A stretch of 32,554 bases of DNA, from positions 1 to 32,554 of IMG/VR virus record IMGVR_UViG_3300007640_000133. The stretch is one strand, 5' to 3'. Below are positions 1 through 7,826 of this stretch, in pieces (position 1 is the first letter of the stretch; every line of letters starts with the position of its first letter). Below the pieces are notes generated by a model. The model searched no databases. It was not told where the DNA came from and saw only the letters and a list, made by a program, of their open reading frames with translations. The DNA comes from a virus. Made by a program: the position numbers and the translations under genes.

Positions 1-171
1 GAGTGGATGTATAATTGCTCAGATGGGTGTTGTACAAACTACGGAACAACAACAAAAGTAAATGGTGAAGAAATGCCGTTGATAAACCAAGATGCAGGAA
101 CTATTGTTAGAATGGTATTAGAACACTTGGGATATGAAGTAGAACTAATTGAAACCTACAACGGTGAGTGA
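1..171 (+). CDS. Conserved small phage protein, C-terminal part
   Basis: The frame is open from the first base to TGA at 169-171, giving 56 residues with the start outside the window. The fragment contains a Cys-rich stretch (CSDGCCTNYGTTTKVNG), then a helix that may be amphipathic (residues 33-50). I recall similar SDGCC..YG..VNG stretches in small phage hypothetical proteins, but no function is known to me. It lies just before the first stem-loop/promoter element, so it probably closes the preceding operon. Too short for the ORF finder because the start is missing. Confidence 0.6.
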   Translation, partial: EWMYNCSDGCCTNYGTTTKVNGEEMPLINQDAGTIVRMVLEHLGYEVELIETYNGE

Positions 172-182
172 TTTTGTGTTTT

Positions 183-268
183 CTAACGCCTAACTAAATC
201 ATCGTTTTAATATGCTTTAAGCATTGTTGATTTTTACAAAAAATCCGAATTTAGTCCGAGTAATTTTA
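183..268 (+). promoter_or_regulatory. Stem-loop element E1 with late promoter
   Basis: This is a degenerate copy of the composite stem-loop. The inner arms TAAATCAT (195-202) and ATGCTTTA (212-219) pair with one mismatch, and TGTTGATTTTTACAAA follows at 225-240. The late -33-like box TTTTACAAA (232-240) is exactly 20 nt before TAATTTTA (261-268), a TAnnTTTG box with its last base changed. The left outer arm is poorly kept. It would drive the packaging operon starting at 293. Confidence 0.6.
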
Positions 269-292
269 CAGCCAAATTAAATTCAAATTAAA

Positions 293-1315
293 ATGGCAAT
301 AGTTACTTATGAATTGATTGCGGCCAACAGTGTCAACACAATTCAAAACCCCAAAAACGGAACATTCCGAAAATTCCCCCCATCATTCGCAATCCCCGCT
401 GAGTCAATAGCACTCATTGACGGAGAGATTGTAGAGATTCGTTACCTAAAAGGTCAAAGAAACATCGTAAAGGAACAACAAATGGTTAGTTCCGATAGGG
501 CGGTGAAACTCACAAAACCACAATTCAACAACGGATTCTTGGCAGTGGACGATAGGGTTCAGAAAAACCTCATTGACTACCTAGACAACCACCCACTGAA
601 TGAGTTGAATACTCATATGCACCGAGATGGCACACGCCCAGCTTTCAGAAAAAGAGACATCGTAGAAGTCACTAGAAAAAAGAACGAGGCCACAAACAAA
701 AAAATCAATGTTCTACGGGCAGTCTTTGAAACCGACTACGAACTTAAAATTAAACCAATCGCTAGGTATCTAGGGTTTGACGTTAAACAAAGTTCATCCT
801 TAGTTCTGAACGATATGCTTAACTGGGCTGACGCTAACCCAGATAGGTTCATTGAGCTTTTAGACAGCGCAATAGTAGAAAGGTTCGACACCATCCAAAA
901 GGCTTCTGACCTTGGGATCATCAAACTAGACGCTAACTCTATCTCTTGGGGAGATGGAAGGCAGATTGTAAGCGTTCCTCAAAACTTCAACTCTGCGGAG
1001 TATTTGGCTAAGATTTCTTACGACACAGCGTATCATGCTATGTGGTCTGAGTTGACACGCCAACTAGAAAATATTGGTAAGAAGAAGCCAGCGGAAGCGG
1101 TTGTAGAAAACCCCCCAAAGGCATCTGAAGAGTTTGAAAACACCCCCACAGAAAAACTATTCTCCCTAGCTAAAGAAGCAGGAATAGTAAAATGGCATCC
1201 CCCACACTTCATAGTAGGGGCATCAAAGGCAAAAGGGAAAGACGAGTTTATCAAACTTATTGACTCAGACAAAGACCTACGAAACCTTATCATCACTTAC
1301 CTAAAAGCTGAGTAA
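293..1315 (+). CDS. Unknown phage protein, first gene of packaging operon
   Basis: 340 residues, starting at ATG 293, 24 nt after the weak -7 box of E1. I do not recognise a family. The protein is mixed alpha/beta with many Lys and Asn, contains an acidic/proline-rich linker around residues 264-285 (KKKPAEAVVENPPKASEEF) and ends in a helical segment. Its stop overlaps the start of the next gene (TAATG), so translation is probably coupled. Its place directly ahead of the terminase suggests a role in packaging or capsid assembly, for example an atypical small terminase or virion protein; this is position-based inference only. Confidence 0.7.
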   Translation: MAIVTYELIAANSVNTIQNPKNGTFRKFPPSFAIPAESIALIDGEIVEIRYLKGQRNIVKEQQMVSSDRAVKLTKPQFNNGFLAVDDRVQKNLIDYLDNHPLNELNTHMHRDGTRPAFRKRDIVEVTRKKNEATNKKINVLRAVFETDYELKIKPIARYLGFDVKQSSSLVLNDMLNWADANPDRFIELLDSAIVERFDTIQKASDLGIIKLDANSISWGDGRQIVSVPQNFNSAEYLAKISYDTAYHAMWSELTRQLENIGKKKPAEAVVENPPKASEEFENTPTEKLFSLAKEAGIVKWHPPHFIVGASKAKGKDEFIKLIDSDKDLRNLIITYLKAE

Positions 1316-1647
1316 TGAAAACCGAGGACTTGCAAAAGAAGTCTAAGGAAGAATTAATTGACATAGTGGAGAACTTTTACGGTTCTCCCTTTGTCAATAT
1401 TTACTTCTCGGTAAAAACTCAAGCCGACAAACTATCTAAGCAAATAGAGGAAGCCGATATAGACTTTAAAGATGATTCAGCCCCCTTTAAGAACTTTGTT
1501 CTTTGGAGTAAAGAGTCGTTGACGATTTTAGATAATATAGAGAAAATATTAGCTAAGATTGATAAAGATATTTTAATAAAGGCTCAAGAGAAAAGGGTTT
1601 CCGCTGAGGATACAACCCCCGAATCTTATGTCAGAAAAGGAAGATGA
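1315..1647 (+). CDS. Small helical protein ahead of large terminase; possible small terminase
   Basis: 110 residues, overlapping the upstream stop by one base and the downstream terminase start by four (ATGA at 1644-1647). It is almost entirely predicted helix, charged (many Lys/Glu), with heptad-like stretches around residues 40-95. Small terminase subunits are usually short helical proteins encoded just before the large subunit, so this or the preceding 340-residue protein is the best candidate. No DNA-binding motif is clear by eye, so the assignment stays open. Confidence 0.7.
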   Translation: MKTEDLQKKSKEELIDIVENFYGSPFVNIYFSVKTQADKLSKQIEEADIDFKDDSAPFKNFVLWSKESLTILDNIEKILAKIDKDILIKAQEKRVSAEDTTPESYVRKGR

Positions 1648-3740
1648 CAAGCGCGGAAAAAGAGTGTCTAAAGGCATACAATGGATTTAAAAGAATAAGG
1701 GATTTCTCAAAGGAGATTCCAAATTGTGTGTGGGATATGGAGATTAAACTCCCCGCCCCACCAAAAAACCCTGCATCCATAGCAAATTGGGGAGAGACCA
1801 AAAAGAAGAGGAAATTCCCATATCACGACAGAGATTTAATAAAGGAGATAGACAACCTCCCTACGTCAGACCAAAGAAGAAAGTCATTTATTGACGAGGA
1901 GTGGAATAGAAGGCAAAACGGATTTTGGTTCTACAATGGGGATAAGTTAGAATGGATTAACGGACACTACTACATGACACTTCAATATTGGTTAATTCCA
2001 ATTGAAGACCAAGACGGGGAGTCAGCCAATCCAAAATTTGTTGATATGCAGAGGGATTTAAACCTCGCTATTTGGTGGTGCAAGCAAGATAAAGATACTA
2101 CTGGATTAGCTTACCTAGGCTCAAGGAGAAGCGGCAAAACTGTAATAGGATTATCCAATGGGTATTGGGATACTACAGAAAGGTATAACGCCATTTGCGG
2201 CATACAGTCTAAAACAGACCCAGACGCAAAGGGATGTCTATTAAAACTCGTAAGCAGTTGGCAGAAGTTGCCACAGTTCTTAAAACCAGTTGACACTGGA
2301 TACACAACAGTTTCTAGGGAATTATTATTTGCGGAACCCCAACGAAAAGACTCAAAAGGAAAGGCTAGAGAATATAAGGAGGTTTTGAACTCCAAGATAG
2401 TTGCGTTTTCATCAAAGGAAACAGCAATGGACGGACAACGAACTACTTGGCAATTTCAAGATGAGTTTGGTAAAAGAGAGGACTCAGATGCCGCAAAAAC
2501 ACAAAGGATTACAAAAATATGCTGCGTTGTAAACTCAAAAGTAGTTGGATTTGCTTTTTGGGCAACCACTGTGGAGGAGTTAACTAAAGGGGGCGGGGAA
2601 TCCGCTAAAATTATATGGAATGATTCTGACATAAAAAGGAAGAATAAAAACGGAAGAACACCAAGTACAATGTACAGATTATTCTTCCCCGCAGAGTATG
2701 GAATGTTTGAGGGGGATGGATTTATAGATGAGTGGGGTTACTCTGATATGAAAAAAGCTGCCGAATGGATAGATAGGGAGGAAGAGGGACAAGAGGGAGA
2801 GGCGTTATTAGACTGGAAAAGAAAATACCCAAGAAATGTAAACGACTGCTTTTCCGTTCCAAGGTCTAGCAACACCTATAGCCAAAGAAAATTATTTGAG
2901 CAATATCTATACAACGAAAGTAAAGCGGGGGTAGAAGACCCAATTGTAAGAGGAACATTCTATTGGCAGGGGGGAATTAAAGACACCGAAGTAATCTTTA
3001 AACCCGACCCCGATGGAAGGTGGTTGGTTGCTTGGCATCCCCCGCAAGAAGACAGAAACAGATACGAACTAAAAAGTAATCAACGTTGGCCCACAAGAGA
3101 TTTCTGTAAGACGGGTTGTGACCCGTTCTCCCACGCACAAACAGTGGAGAAGGGTTCTGAGGGAGCTTCGGCTACTATTTTAGAAAACCATTGGAAATAC
3201 CCCAAAATGAAAATGGCTTGGGTATGTACCTATCTACACCGCCCCGCACATCCAACAGACTTCTATGAGGACATGATAATGCAATGTGTTTACTACTCCT
3301 CACCATTCTTAGCGGAAAATATAAAGTACGACATCCTAGAACACTTCCACAGAAGAGGATACGACGGATTCTGCCTTTACAACCCACTAGACCCCGAATG
3401 GCAAAAGGCTTGGTTAAAAGGACAAAGAGGACTAGCCACAACCCACAAAGACGTAAGAGAAGCCCTAATGAGCATAACCCAAGCACACATCATGGACTAC
3501 ATAGGTCACAACGAGGAAGACGACAGTTATGGTTTCTGTCCATTCAAAGACATCATCGAACAATGGCAAAAGTTTGAGCCTAATAATTGGACACCCTATG
3601 ACATGGCGGTAGCCACAGGACTAGCTTTAATCGCCACTAAGAAGCCTAAAAAAGCTATCGAACTAAAGTTTGGGAAGAATGATTGGCTACCAAAATTCAA
3701 TAATTCTGGAAAGATTAGTAAGATTATTAGAAACTTTTAG
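1644..3740 (+). CDS. terL: Terminase large subunit (packaging ATPase/nuclease)
   Basis: 698 residues. The N-terminal ATPase has a Walker A motif GSRRSGKT at residues 159-166 and a Walker B-like WQFQDE ending in D273-E274. The C-terminal RNase H-like nuclease shows three acidic positions: D493 (GCDP), E558 (LAEN) and D653 (YDMAVA), the spacing expected of a terminase nuclease. Terminase large subunits pump genome DNA through the portal and cut concatemers. The gene starts in a 4-base overlap with its neighbour and is followed directly by stem-loop element E2. Here terminase and portal are separated by a 5-kb accessory block, whereas they are usually close together. Confidence 0.95.
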   Translation: MTSAEKECLKAYNGFKRIRDFSKEIPNCVWDMEIKLPAPPKNPASIANWGETKKKRKFPYHDRDLIKEIDNLPTSDQRRKSFIDEEWNRRQNGFWFYNGDKLEWINGHYYMTLQYWLIPIEDQDGESANPKFVDMQRDLNLAIWWCKQDKDTTGLAYLGSRRSGKTVIGLSNGYWDTTERYNAICGIQSKTDPDAKGCLLKLVSSWQKLPQFLKPVDTGYTTVSRELLFAEPQRKDSKGKAREYKEVLNSKIVAFSSKETAMDGQRTTWQFQDEFGKREDSDAAKTQRITKICCVVNSKVVGFAFWATTVEELTKGGGESAKIIWNDSDIKRKNKNGRTPSTMYRLFFPAEYGMFEGDGFIDEWGYSDMKKAAEWIDREEEGQEGEALLDWKRKYPRNVNDCFSVPRSSNTYSQRKLFEQYLYNESKAGVEDPIVRGTFYWQGGIKDTEVIFKPDPDGRWLVAWHPPQEDRNRYELKSNQRWPTRDFCKTGCDPFSHAQTVEKGSEGASATILENHWKYPKMKMAWVCTYLHRPAHPTDFYEDMIMQCVYYSSPFLAENIKYDILEHFHRRGYDGFCLYNPLDPEWQKAWLKGQRGLATTHKDVREALMSITQAHIMDYIGHNEEDDSYGFCPFKDIIEQWQKFEPNNWTPYDMAVATGLALIATKKPKKAIELKFGKNDWLPKFNNSGKISKIIRNF

Positions 3741-3820
3741 TATTTTTGCGGTAAATCAACACTCAGCTAAAGCATCGTTTTAATGTGCTTTAGTAATGTT
3801 GATTTTTTACTATCTTTGTT
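3741..3820 (+). promoter_or_regulatory. Stem-loop element E2 with promoters on both sides
   Basis: Starts with a box TATTTTTG (3741-3748), 4 nt, then outer arm AAATCAACA (3753-3761) paired with TGTTGATTT (3797-3805), nine perfect pairs. The inner stem is CTAAAGCA (3767-3774) with TGCTTTAG (3786-3793), eight perfect pairs and an 11-nt loop. The right arm runs into a second promoter, TTTTAC plus TATCTTTG (3805-3818), 4 nt before the ATG at 3823. The element begins one base after the terminase stop and may also help end terminase transcription. Confidence 0.8.
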
Positions 3821-3822
3821 AA

Positions 3823-4038
3823 ATGATAAAGAGAAAGGGAGATGTGCTTTGCACAGATGAGTTTGATGTAGTAGCGGGAGAAGTGGCGAACTTAGAAATA
3901 AACTTCACAAATTATTGGGGCGTATTACTCGTCACTAAACAAGGAAAAGAGTTTCAAGTTCCAACGGAAGAACCTTTAAAAACAAAAGAAGAAGCAATAA
4001 CCTTTAAAAAACATTTACGAGATGAATACATTTGGTAG
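3823..4038 (+). CDS. Small unknown protein, first accessory gene
   Basis: 71 residues. The promoter box TATCTTTG ends 4 nt before this ATG, so the mRNA probably has little or no leader. The sequence suggests a small beta-rich domain with a charged C-terminal helix (TKEEAITFKKHLRDEYIW). No family recognised. It overlaps the lipoprotein gene by 17 bases in another frame, which supports a coupled small operon 3823-4554. As the first gene after the terminase and under its own promoter, it fits a moron-type accessory gene. Confidence 0.65.
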   Translation: MIKRKGDVLCTDEFDVVAGEVANLEINFTNYWGVLLVTKQGKEFQVPTEEPLKTKEEAITFKKHLRDEYIW

Positions 4039-4270
4039 CATATTAATTTCACTTTTTATATTCGTTTCTTGTGGAACTGAGGACTTGGGTAGATTTTCTA
4101 CACCAATTCCACCACCCGATACACCAAAAGATACGCTTAGAGACTTATTTGAGCAAATGACTTGCTGTCAATATTGGAACGCTGAAAGGCTAGAGATAGT
4201 TACTTGCGTTACTACGGATGGAAGTTGCAGAATGTGTGATTCAATTTGCGCTAGAAACCCAGCACCCTAA
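4022..4270 (+). CDS. Small cysteine-rich lipoprotein
   Basis: 82 residues. An uncharged hydrophobic N-terminus (about residues 3-15) leads to a lipobox, FVSC, with the lipidated Cys at residue 17, so this should be a signal peptidase II substrate anchored in a membrane. The mature part has a Pro-rich linker (STPIPPPDTP) and six more cysteines near the end, including a CC pair and a CRMC pattern, which suggests disulphides outside the cytoplasm. Phage lipoproteins are known in other phages to block superinfection by masking receptors; that role is an inference here. It overlaps both neighbours. Confidence 0.7.
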   Translation: MNTFGSILISLFIFVSCGTEDLGRFSTPIPPPDTPKDTLRDLFEQMTCCQYWNAERLEIVTCVTTDGSCRMCDSICARNPAP

Positions 4271-4554
4271 TGAAGAGAAAGTCCATTATAGAAAAATGGC
4301 TTCACCAAGATAGGACATTTAAGAAGTCAGTCCTAGCTGAACTATTTGAGATGTCGCGGGATAGGTACGAAAAGGCACTAGAAACCCCGCATAAATACTT
4401 CACAGTATCCGACATAGACAAGATAGCGTCACTAACTGATAAAGATATAGTAGAGTGTTTCTTCGCGGTATGGAAAAGGCCGTATGCCTTAGTAGCACAC
4501 GACCTTAAAAAGCTAGAACTTCTTACCGCTATAGAGCAGATGGGTTTGGAATAA
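4270..4554 (+). CDS. Small helical protein, possibly DNA-binding
   Basis: 94 residues, start overlapping the preceding stop (TAATG). The predicted helices around residues 15-60 (for example FKKSVLAELFEMSRDRYEKAL, read as two helices) look like a divergent helix-turn-helix arrangement in which the protein reads a start-of-repressor-like pattern, but the match is weak by eye. The C-terminal end is helical and leucine-rich. The 3' end overlaps the convergent minus-strand GroES-like gene by 26 bases, and no terminator is visible at that junction. Confidence 0.6.
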   Translation: MKRKSIIEKWLHQDRTFKKSVLAELFEMSRDRYEKALETPHKYFTVSDIDKIASLTDKDIVECFFAVWKRPYALVAHDLKKLELLTAIEQMGLE

Positions 4555-5263
4555 CCCCCGCAACGTGACGGGAATTTACATATCTCTTTGTCTTTATAAA
4601 GTTGCCATTATCTAACACGATAGCTTTTCCTTTGTACTTACCATCAACAACCCTGTAAAACTTCTCAGGGTTTTCTCGGTATATTCCGTTTACGATTGTA
4701 AATTCTTCACGCGGGGTTATTTCATTGTAGTCGTTACATAACTTACCATTCTTCTTGTAAATCTTTTCGTGAAGCTGAATATAGTAAAGTTTCTTCAACC
4801 CAATCAAACACTCCCAGTCGATATTCTTTTCGTACTCAATCATATCCCCCTTCTTGAACCCCTTAATGTCTGAGGAAAGAACCTTACCCATTGTAACGGG
4901 GTTTTTTGGGTCGTCAGGTATAATCAGCCACTCCGACTTTATTTTGTCGCTTATAGGCTCTACAATAAGGCAATTGAACGCCTTTTGCCTCTTACCCCAC
5001 GCAACTATCAAATCAGGTTCGCAAATGTAGTAATCAACCCCATCTATTTTAGCATGATCGTCAATCGCTTGGTAGTTCACATAGACTACTTCTCCGATAG
5101 GGATTTTAAAACCTTCAGGAGCCACTTCAAGAACCCCGCGATAAGGAAGGCTTTCATAAATCGAACCCTCCGCTACTGGATTATACAACTTTACAGAATC
5201 CCCAACGGTTCTGTTTTCATCAAGGTCAACCCTTATCCAAACTCTTTTGTGTGATTTTAACAT
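4529..5263 (-). CDS. GroES-like co-chaperonin-fold protein
   Basis: 244 residues on the minus strand. Two segments resemble the GroES beta-barrel: residues about 47-95 (APEGFKIPIGEVVYVNY, then a variable loop, then a DYYICEPDLIVAW-type strand) and about 122-168 (MGKVLSSDIKGFKKGDMIEY, ending IGLKKLYYIQLHE). Both show the 'pattern V..G..k.Gd.V.y' then 'y.i....i.a' typical of co-chaperonins. Phage GroES analogues such as T4 gp31 help host GroEL fold capsid protein. Here it is last in an operon with two glycosyltransferases. The assignment rests on pattern only; the protein is longer than a standard 10-kDa GroES. Confidence 0.55.
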   Translation of the reverse strand: MLKSHKRVWIRVDLDENRTVGDSVKLYNPVAEGSIYESLPYRGVLEVAPEGFKIPIGEVVYVNYQAIDDHAKIDGVDYYICEPDLIVAWGKRQKAFNCLIVEPISDKIKSEWLIIPDDPKNPVTMGKVLSSDIKGFKKGDMIEYEKNIDWECLIGLKKLYYIQLHEKIYKKNGKLCNDYNEITPREEFTIVNGIYRENPEKFYRVVDGKYKGKAIVLDNGNFIKTKRYVNSRHVAGVIPNPSAL

Positions 5264-5841
5264 TAGTTTTTAGTCATTAAAATTTTAGGTATTCTGATAA
5301 ACTTCAAGTTAGGAACTTGCTTAATTAACTCCTCAACAAATATACCATCAGCTACATACTGTTTCCACATATCGTCAGCTAAAACAACCTTCTTAGCCAC
5401 TTCACTTCTTATAGAGTAACTCCCCCAATCCATTTTACTTATTCTAGGTTGGGTTATGGCGTACATAGTTTGGTATCCAAATATATGATGTGAAAAATCC
5501 CAATGCACAAAGTCAGCTTTCTCCCCGCATTCAATAACCTCTTGAATAAGGGTTGGCGCATAGTAGTCTTCCACTGAAGTATTGATGAGCATAACACCAT
5601 CAGGCAAACCATTCTCAATGTAATCCTTTCTGTTTAACGCCCCCCAAAATTCGGTATTAGTGGGGGTAATGGTAACTGAAATCCTTTCATCATCCAAAAC
5701 AATGTCATTAGCAGATGCATCCCCATTGGAGCAAATAATAAGTTTCCAATTTGGGTTTGTCTGCATTTTAAGTGAATGTATAAGCGTTTGACATTTTTCT
5801 AACTGCTTATAGTAAGTGGCAAAAATAATTACTTCTCTCAT
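5263..5841 (-). CDS. Glycosyltransferase family 2-like (GT-A fold)
   Basis: 192 residues. The N-terminus has the family 2 nucleotide-sugar pattern: FATYYKQLEKCQTLIHSL, then QTNPNWKLIICSNGD, with an acidic region further on and a DWGSYSIRSEVAKKVVLADDMW stretch that fits an acceptor loop. It is shorter than most family 2 enzymes (about 230-300 residues), and no clear DxD motif is seen, so it may be divergent or partly inactive. The stop overlaps the start of the GroES-like gene by one base and its start overlaps the upstream glycosyltransferase by four, so the three genes form one operon read leftwards. Confidence 0.65.
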   Translation of the reverse strand: MREVIIFATYYKQLEKCQTLIHSLKMQTNPNWKLIICSNGDASANDIVLDDERISVTITPTNTEFWGALNRKDYIENGLPDGVMLINTSVEDYYAPTLIQEVIECGEKADFVHWDFSHHIFGYQTMYAITQPRISKMDWGSYSIRSEVAKKVVLADDMWKQYVADGIFVEELIKQVPNLKFIRIPKILMTKN

Positions 5842-6782
5842 TTATTTAGTATTTCAGTGTAAATTTCTCTTCTCCTTTTGTTAAGGTTACGAACATCCCA
5901 AGGCTGAACTAATTTAAAAAGCTCCTCCCCGCGTTGCGTTGCCTCCTCCATTGTGTACGATTCTATTCTCTCCTTCCAACTTTCCCCCACTTTGATTCTA
6001 TCTATCACAGGGTAGAACTCAGGATGTCTATTATAAGGCTCTGTATCTGAAACGATTATAGCCTTCTTCTTAAACCCCGACTCCACCACCTTTAAAAATG
6101 ACTTTGACTGGTTAAATTTATTTGGAACAAGCGGGGCTAAAGCAACATCAATACAGTTATACTCCCAAGCATATTCATTCCAAGTTTTAAGAAGAGAGTG
6201 GTGGGATACATTTAATAAGTTCCTGTACTCCTCACAAACAACAAACAAAGGCCGAGTACTAAAGTCGTATTCCATAACCCTAAGATCATCCTCATGCCTA
6301 GTAGAACCCAAGTAACCAAATACAGGTTCCTCATTTTTCACAGGATAAATTTTCCATTGGTCTTCCTTTGGGTCTATTCCATTTTCGATAATATACCCCC
6401 ACTTATTATAGTAGTTCCCATAATGCCTTTGTAGATTCTCGGATGTCGTTGTAAGAGCATCACAAGCCTTTATAGCCTTAGCCACATCGGGTCGCTTCAT
6501 GTATAGGTCATCCACATCTAAAACAATCTTAGTCCCCACCTTCTTAAAATGGTTTATAAGATTTGGGAAATCATTCGGGATAGTCAACCCAACGGAATAT
6601 TGAACTAAATCAAAATGGTATTTAAAAACAAGTTCCCTTATTTTATCATAATGCCTCATTTCAACAATAGCTACAAAATCTTCCCCAAACTCATCACCAC
6701 TATCCATCCAAGTTCTATGTGGCACAAGCTGCCTGTGGTAGTACAAACCAGACTCCGTACTTTGTAATACAAGTATCTTCAT
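5838..6782 (-). CDS. Glycosyltransferase, GT-B fold (family 4/1-like)
   Basis: 314 residues, first gene of the minus-strand operon. The C-terminal half has the sugar-nucleotide-binding pattern FGYLGSTRHEDD (about residues 154-165) and APLVPNKFNQSKSFLKVVE (about 216-234), followed by a conserved IIVSDTEPY, as in GT-B glycosyltransferases of phages and bacteria. The N-terminus (KILVLQSTESGLYYHRQL) is the first Rossmann strand region. Phage glycosyltransferases modify either phage DNA, virion proteins or host surface glycans; the neighbours do not decide which. The start follows a TATTTTTG box by 4 nt, so the mRNA may be leaderless. Confidence 0.8.
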   Translation of the reverse strand: MKILVLQSTESGLYYHRQLVPHRTWMDSGDEFGEDFVAIVEMRHYDKIRELVFKYHFDLVQYSVGLTIPNDFPNLINHFKKVGTKIVLDVDDLYMKRPDVAKAIKACDALTTTSENLQRHYGNYYNKWGYIIENGIDPKEDQWKIYPVKNEEPVFGYLGSTRHEDDLRVMEYDFSTRPLFVVCEEYRNLLNVSHHSLLKTWNEYAWEYNCIDVALAPLVPNKFNQSKSFLKVVESGFKKKAIIVSDTEPYNRHPEFYPVIDRIKVGESWKERIESYTMEEATQRGEELFKLVQPWDVRNLNKRRREIYTEILNK

Positions 6783-6786
6783 GTTA

Positions 6787-6844
6787 CAAAAATAAAAAAA
6801 ATTCTACTAAGTCTATAGATTTAGTAGGAATTTATTTATATTTG
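6787..6844. promoter_or_regulatory. Divergent promoter pair around a 24-bp palindrome
   Basis: On the minus strand TATTTTTG (complement of 6787-6794) lies 4 nt before the glycosyltransferase start at 6782. On the plus strand TATATTTG is at 6837-6844, 13 nt before the ATG at 6858. Between them is a near-perfect palindrome at 6804-6827 (CTACTAA, g, TCTATAGA, t, TTAGTAG), whose only mismatch is a G-T pair that becomes a G-U pair in RNA. It sits at the expected -33 position of both promoters, so it could be a shared operator. Confidence 0.6.
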
Positions 6845-6857
6845 TATAAAATTAAGT

Positions 6858-7118
6858 ATGGAGTCACAAGATTTTATAAATGATGTGTACGAAGTTTCGA
6901 TAGGTAACGACCCTAAAGAAGACTTCCGATTTACTGTTGGCAGAAACCACAGGGTGAAGGATGGAGTTATTACCATAACCGAAATAGTTTACGACCAAAA
7001 CGCTTTCCATTCCTTTGGTATTAGGCGGTGCGAGATTTGGGCGAAGAAAGAAAGCGGGGAGGAATTTCTTTGGAAAGTAAGCGAGAACCAACCATTAATG
7101 ATAACAAGCAAGGTATGA
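6858..7118 (+). CDS. Small unknown accessory protein
   Basis: 86 residues, with a start 13 nt after TATATTTG. The sequence is beta-rich (VSIGNDPKEDFRFTVG, then VITITEIVYD) and looks like a small antiparallel-strand domain. No family recognised. It ends in an ATGA overlap with the next gene (7115-7118), so the two are probably translated together. It lies in the accessory block, divergent from the glycosyltransferase operon and on the other side of the shared palindrome. Confidence 0.6.
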   Translation: MESQDFINDVYEVSIGNDPKEDFRFTVGRNHRVKDGVITITEIVYDQNAFHSFGIRRCEIWAKKESGEEFLWKVSENQPLMITSKV

Positions 7119-7441
7119 AAGAGTTTAAGGCAAAGCCATTCGTAGAGCATATTGAAGAGTTAAGCGGAACCCCGCAAAAGAAGGTTGAAAAACTAGTTTC
7201 AATATACTCGGTGTACTCACAACCACTAACCGAGAAGAACTTCAAAAAGTACCTTTGGACAAAGGACGATGATTTTGAGATACACGATGGGGAGGGTGTG
7301 CTTTTCTATTGGGAGCATCCAATACTAACGCGACCCGTTACTATTGACCAATTCATATCAGTCTCAGCATCACTAGGGAGAGACTTGTTTTGGCACGAAG
7401 ACGTGTACTTGAACAACCTAAACATCACTGTAAAATATTAG
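7115..7441 (+). CDS. Small unknown accessory protein
   Basis: 108 residues counting from ATG 7115, which overlaps the preceding stop as ATGA. The frame stays open upstream to 7028, but that part lies inside the preceding gene and I treat it as shadow. The sequence contains an N-terminal helical region (EHIEELSGTPQKKVEKLV), a short aromatic-rich middle (YLWTKDDDFEIHDGEG, LFYWEHP) and a C-terminal segment with conserved-looking Trp/His. No family recognised. The stop is followed 36 nt later by another gene with its own promoter box. Confidence 0.6.
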   Translation: MKEFKAKPFVEHIEELSGTPQKKVEKLVSIYSVYSQPLTEKNFKKYLWTKDDDFEIHDGEGVLFYWEHPILTRPVTIDQFISVSASLGRDLFWHEDVYLNNLNITVKY

Positions 7442-7465
7442 CAAAAACCCCGCATAAACACCACT

Positions 7466-7473
7466 TATATTTG
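7466..7473 (+). promoter_or_regulatory. TATATTTG promoter box, leaderless type
   Basis: TATATTTG matches the Bacteroidota -7 consensus TAnnTTTG and ends exactly 4 nt before the ATG at 7478. No TTG is seen at the usual -33 spacing. The 36-nt gap between 7441 and 7478 also contains one copy of the CCCCGC hexamer. Confidence 0.6.
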
Positions 7474-7477
7474 ACTC

Positions 7478-7654
7478 ATGGAAGAAAGAATAGCAGAGTT
7501 AAAATCTAAACTAACTGGTAATTTTCTAAAAGACCTTGACATCCAACAGGAGATATGGGAACTAAAGAAAATAATGGCAGCAGAAAAAGGCGAACTCAGC
7601 GAACTCTTCGAGAATTATGAGGAAGATGAGGATTGTCTTTACTGCGGAAGCTAA
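7478..7654 (+). CDS. Small acidic helical protein
   Basis: 58 residues, too short for a usual length cut-off: ATG 7478, TAA 7652-7654. The sequence is helical and acidic (EERIAELKSKL, then EKGELSELFENYEEDEDCLYCGS) and ends in a CxxC pair (CLYC), which could bind metal or redox partners. The promoter box 4 nt before the start and the TAATG overlap with the next gene support it as real. No function is known; short acidic phage proteins of this kind are sometimes inhibitors of host enzymes, but nothing here proves that. Confidence 0.6.
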   Translation: MEERIAELKSKLTGNFLKDLDIQQEIWELKKIMAAEKGELSELFENYEEDEDCLYCGS

Positions 7655-7821
7655 TGGCAGAGATAGAAATAAACTTTGATAAATACGGAGACAAGTTTGT
7701 AAGGTATGAAGTCCATGATGACATCCTTGAATACATTGAGTATTTAGAGCGTTTATTAATACACACAGAAGACGAACTAGAGGCCACTTTAGATTTTTCT
7801 CACAAAAGCCACTCAAACTAG
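7654..7821 (+). CDS. Small helical protein
   Basis: 55 residues counted from ATG 7654, which overlaps the previous stop (TAATG). The frame is open upstream to 7633 but that part lies within the preceding gene. Mostly predicted helix, with a leucine-rich amphipathic stretch (ILEYIEYLERLLIHTEDEL). No recognised family. It closes the 7478-7821 pair and is followed 4 nt later by the start of stem-loop element Y. Confidence 0.5.
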   Translation: MAEIEINFDKYGDKFVRYEVHDDILEYIEYLERLLIHTEDELEATLDFSHKSHSN

Positions 7822-7826
7822 AATAT

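Noticed and set aside
3284-3577. Plus-strand frame of 97 residues inside terminase
   Set aside because: Arg/Pro/His-rich shadow in another frame of a well-supported gene, without a promoter or homologous look.
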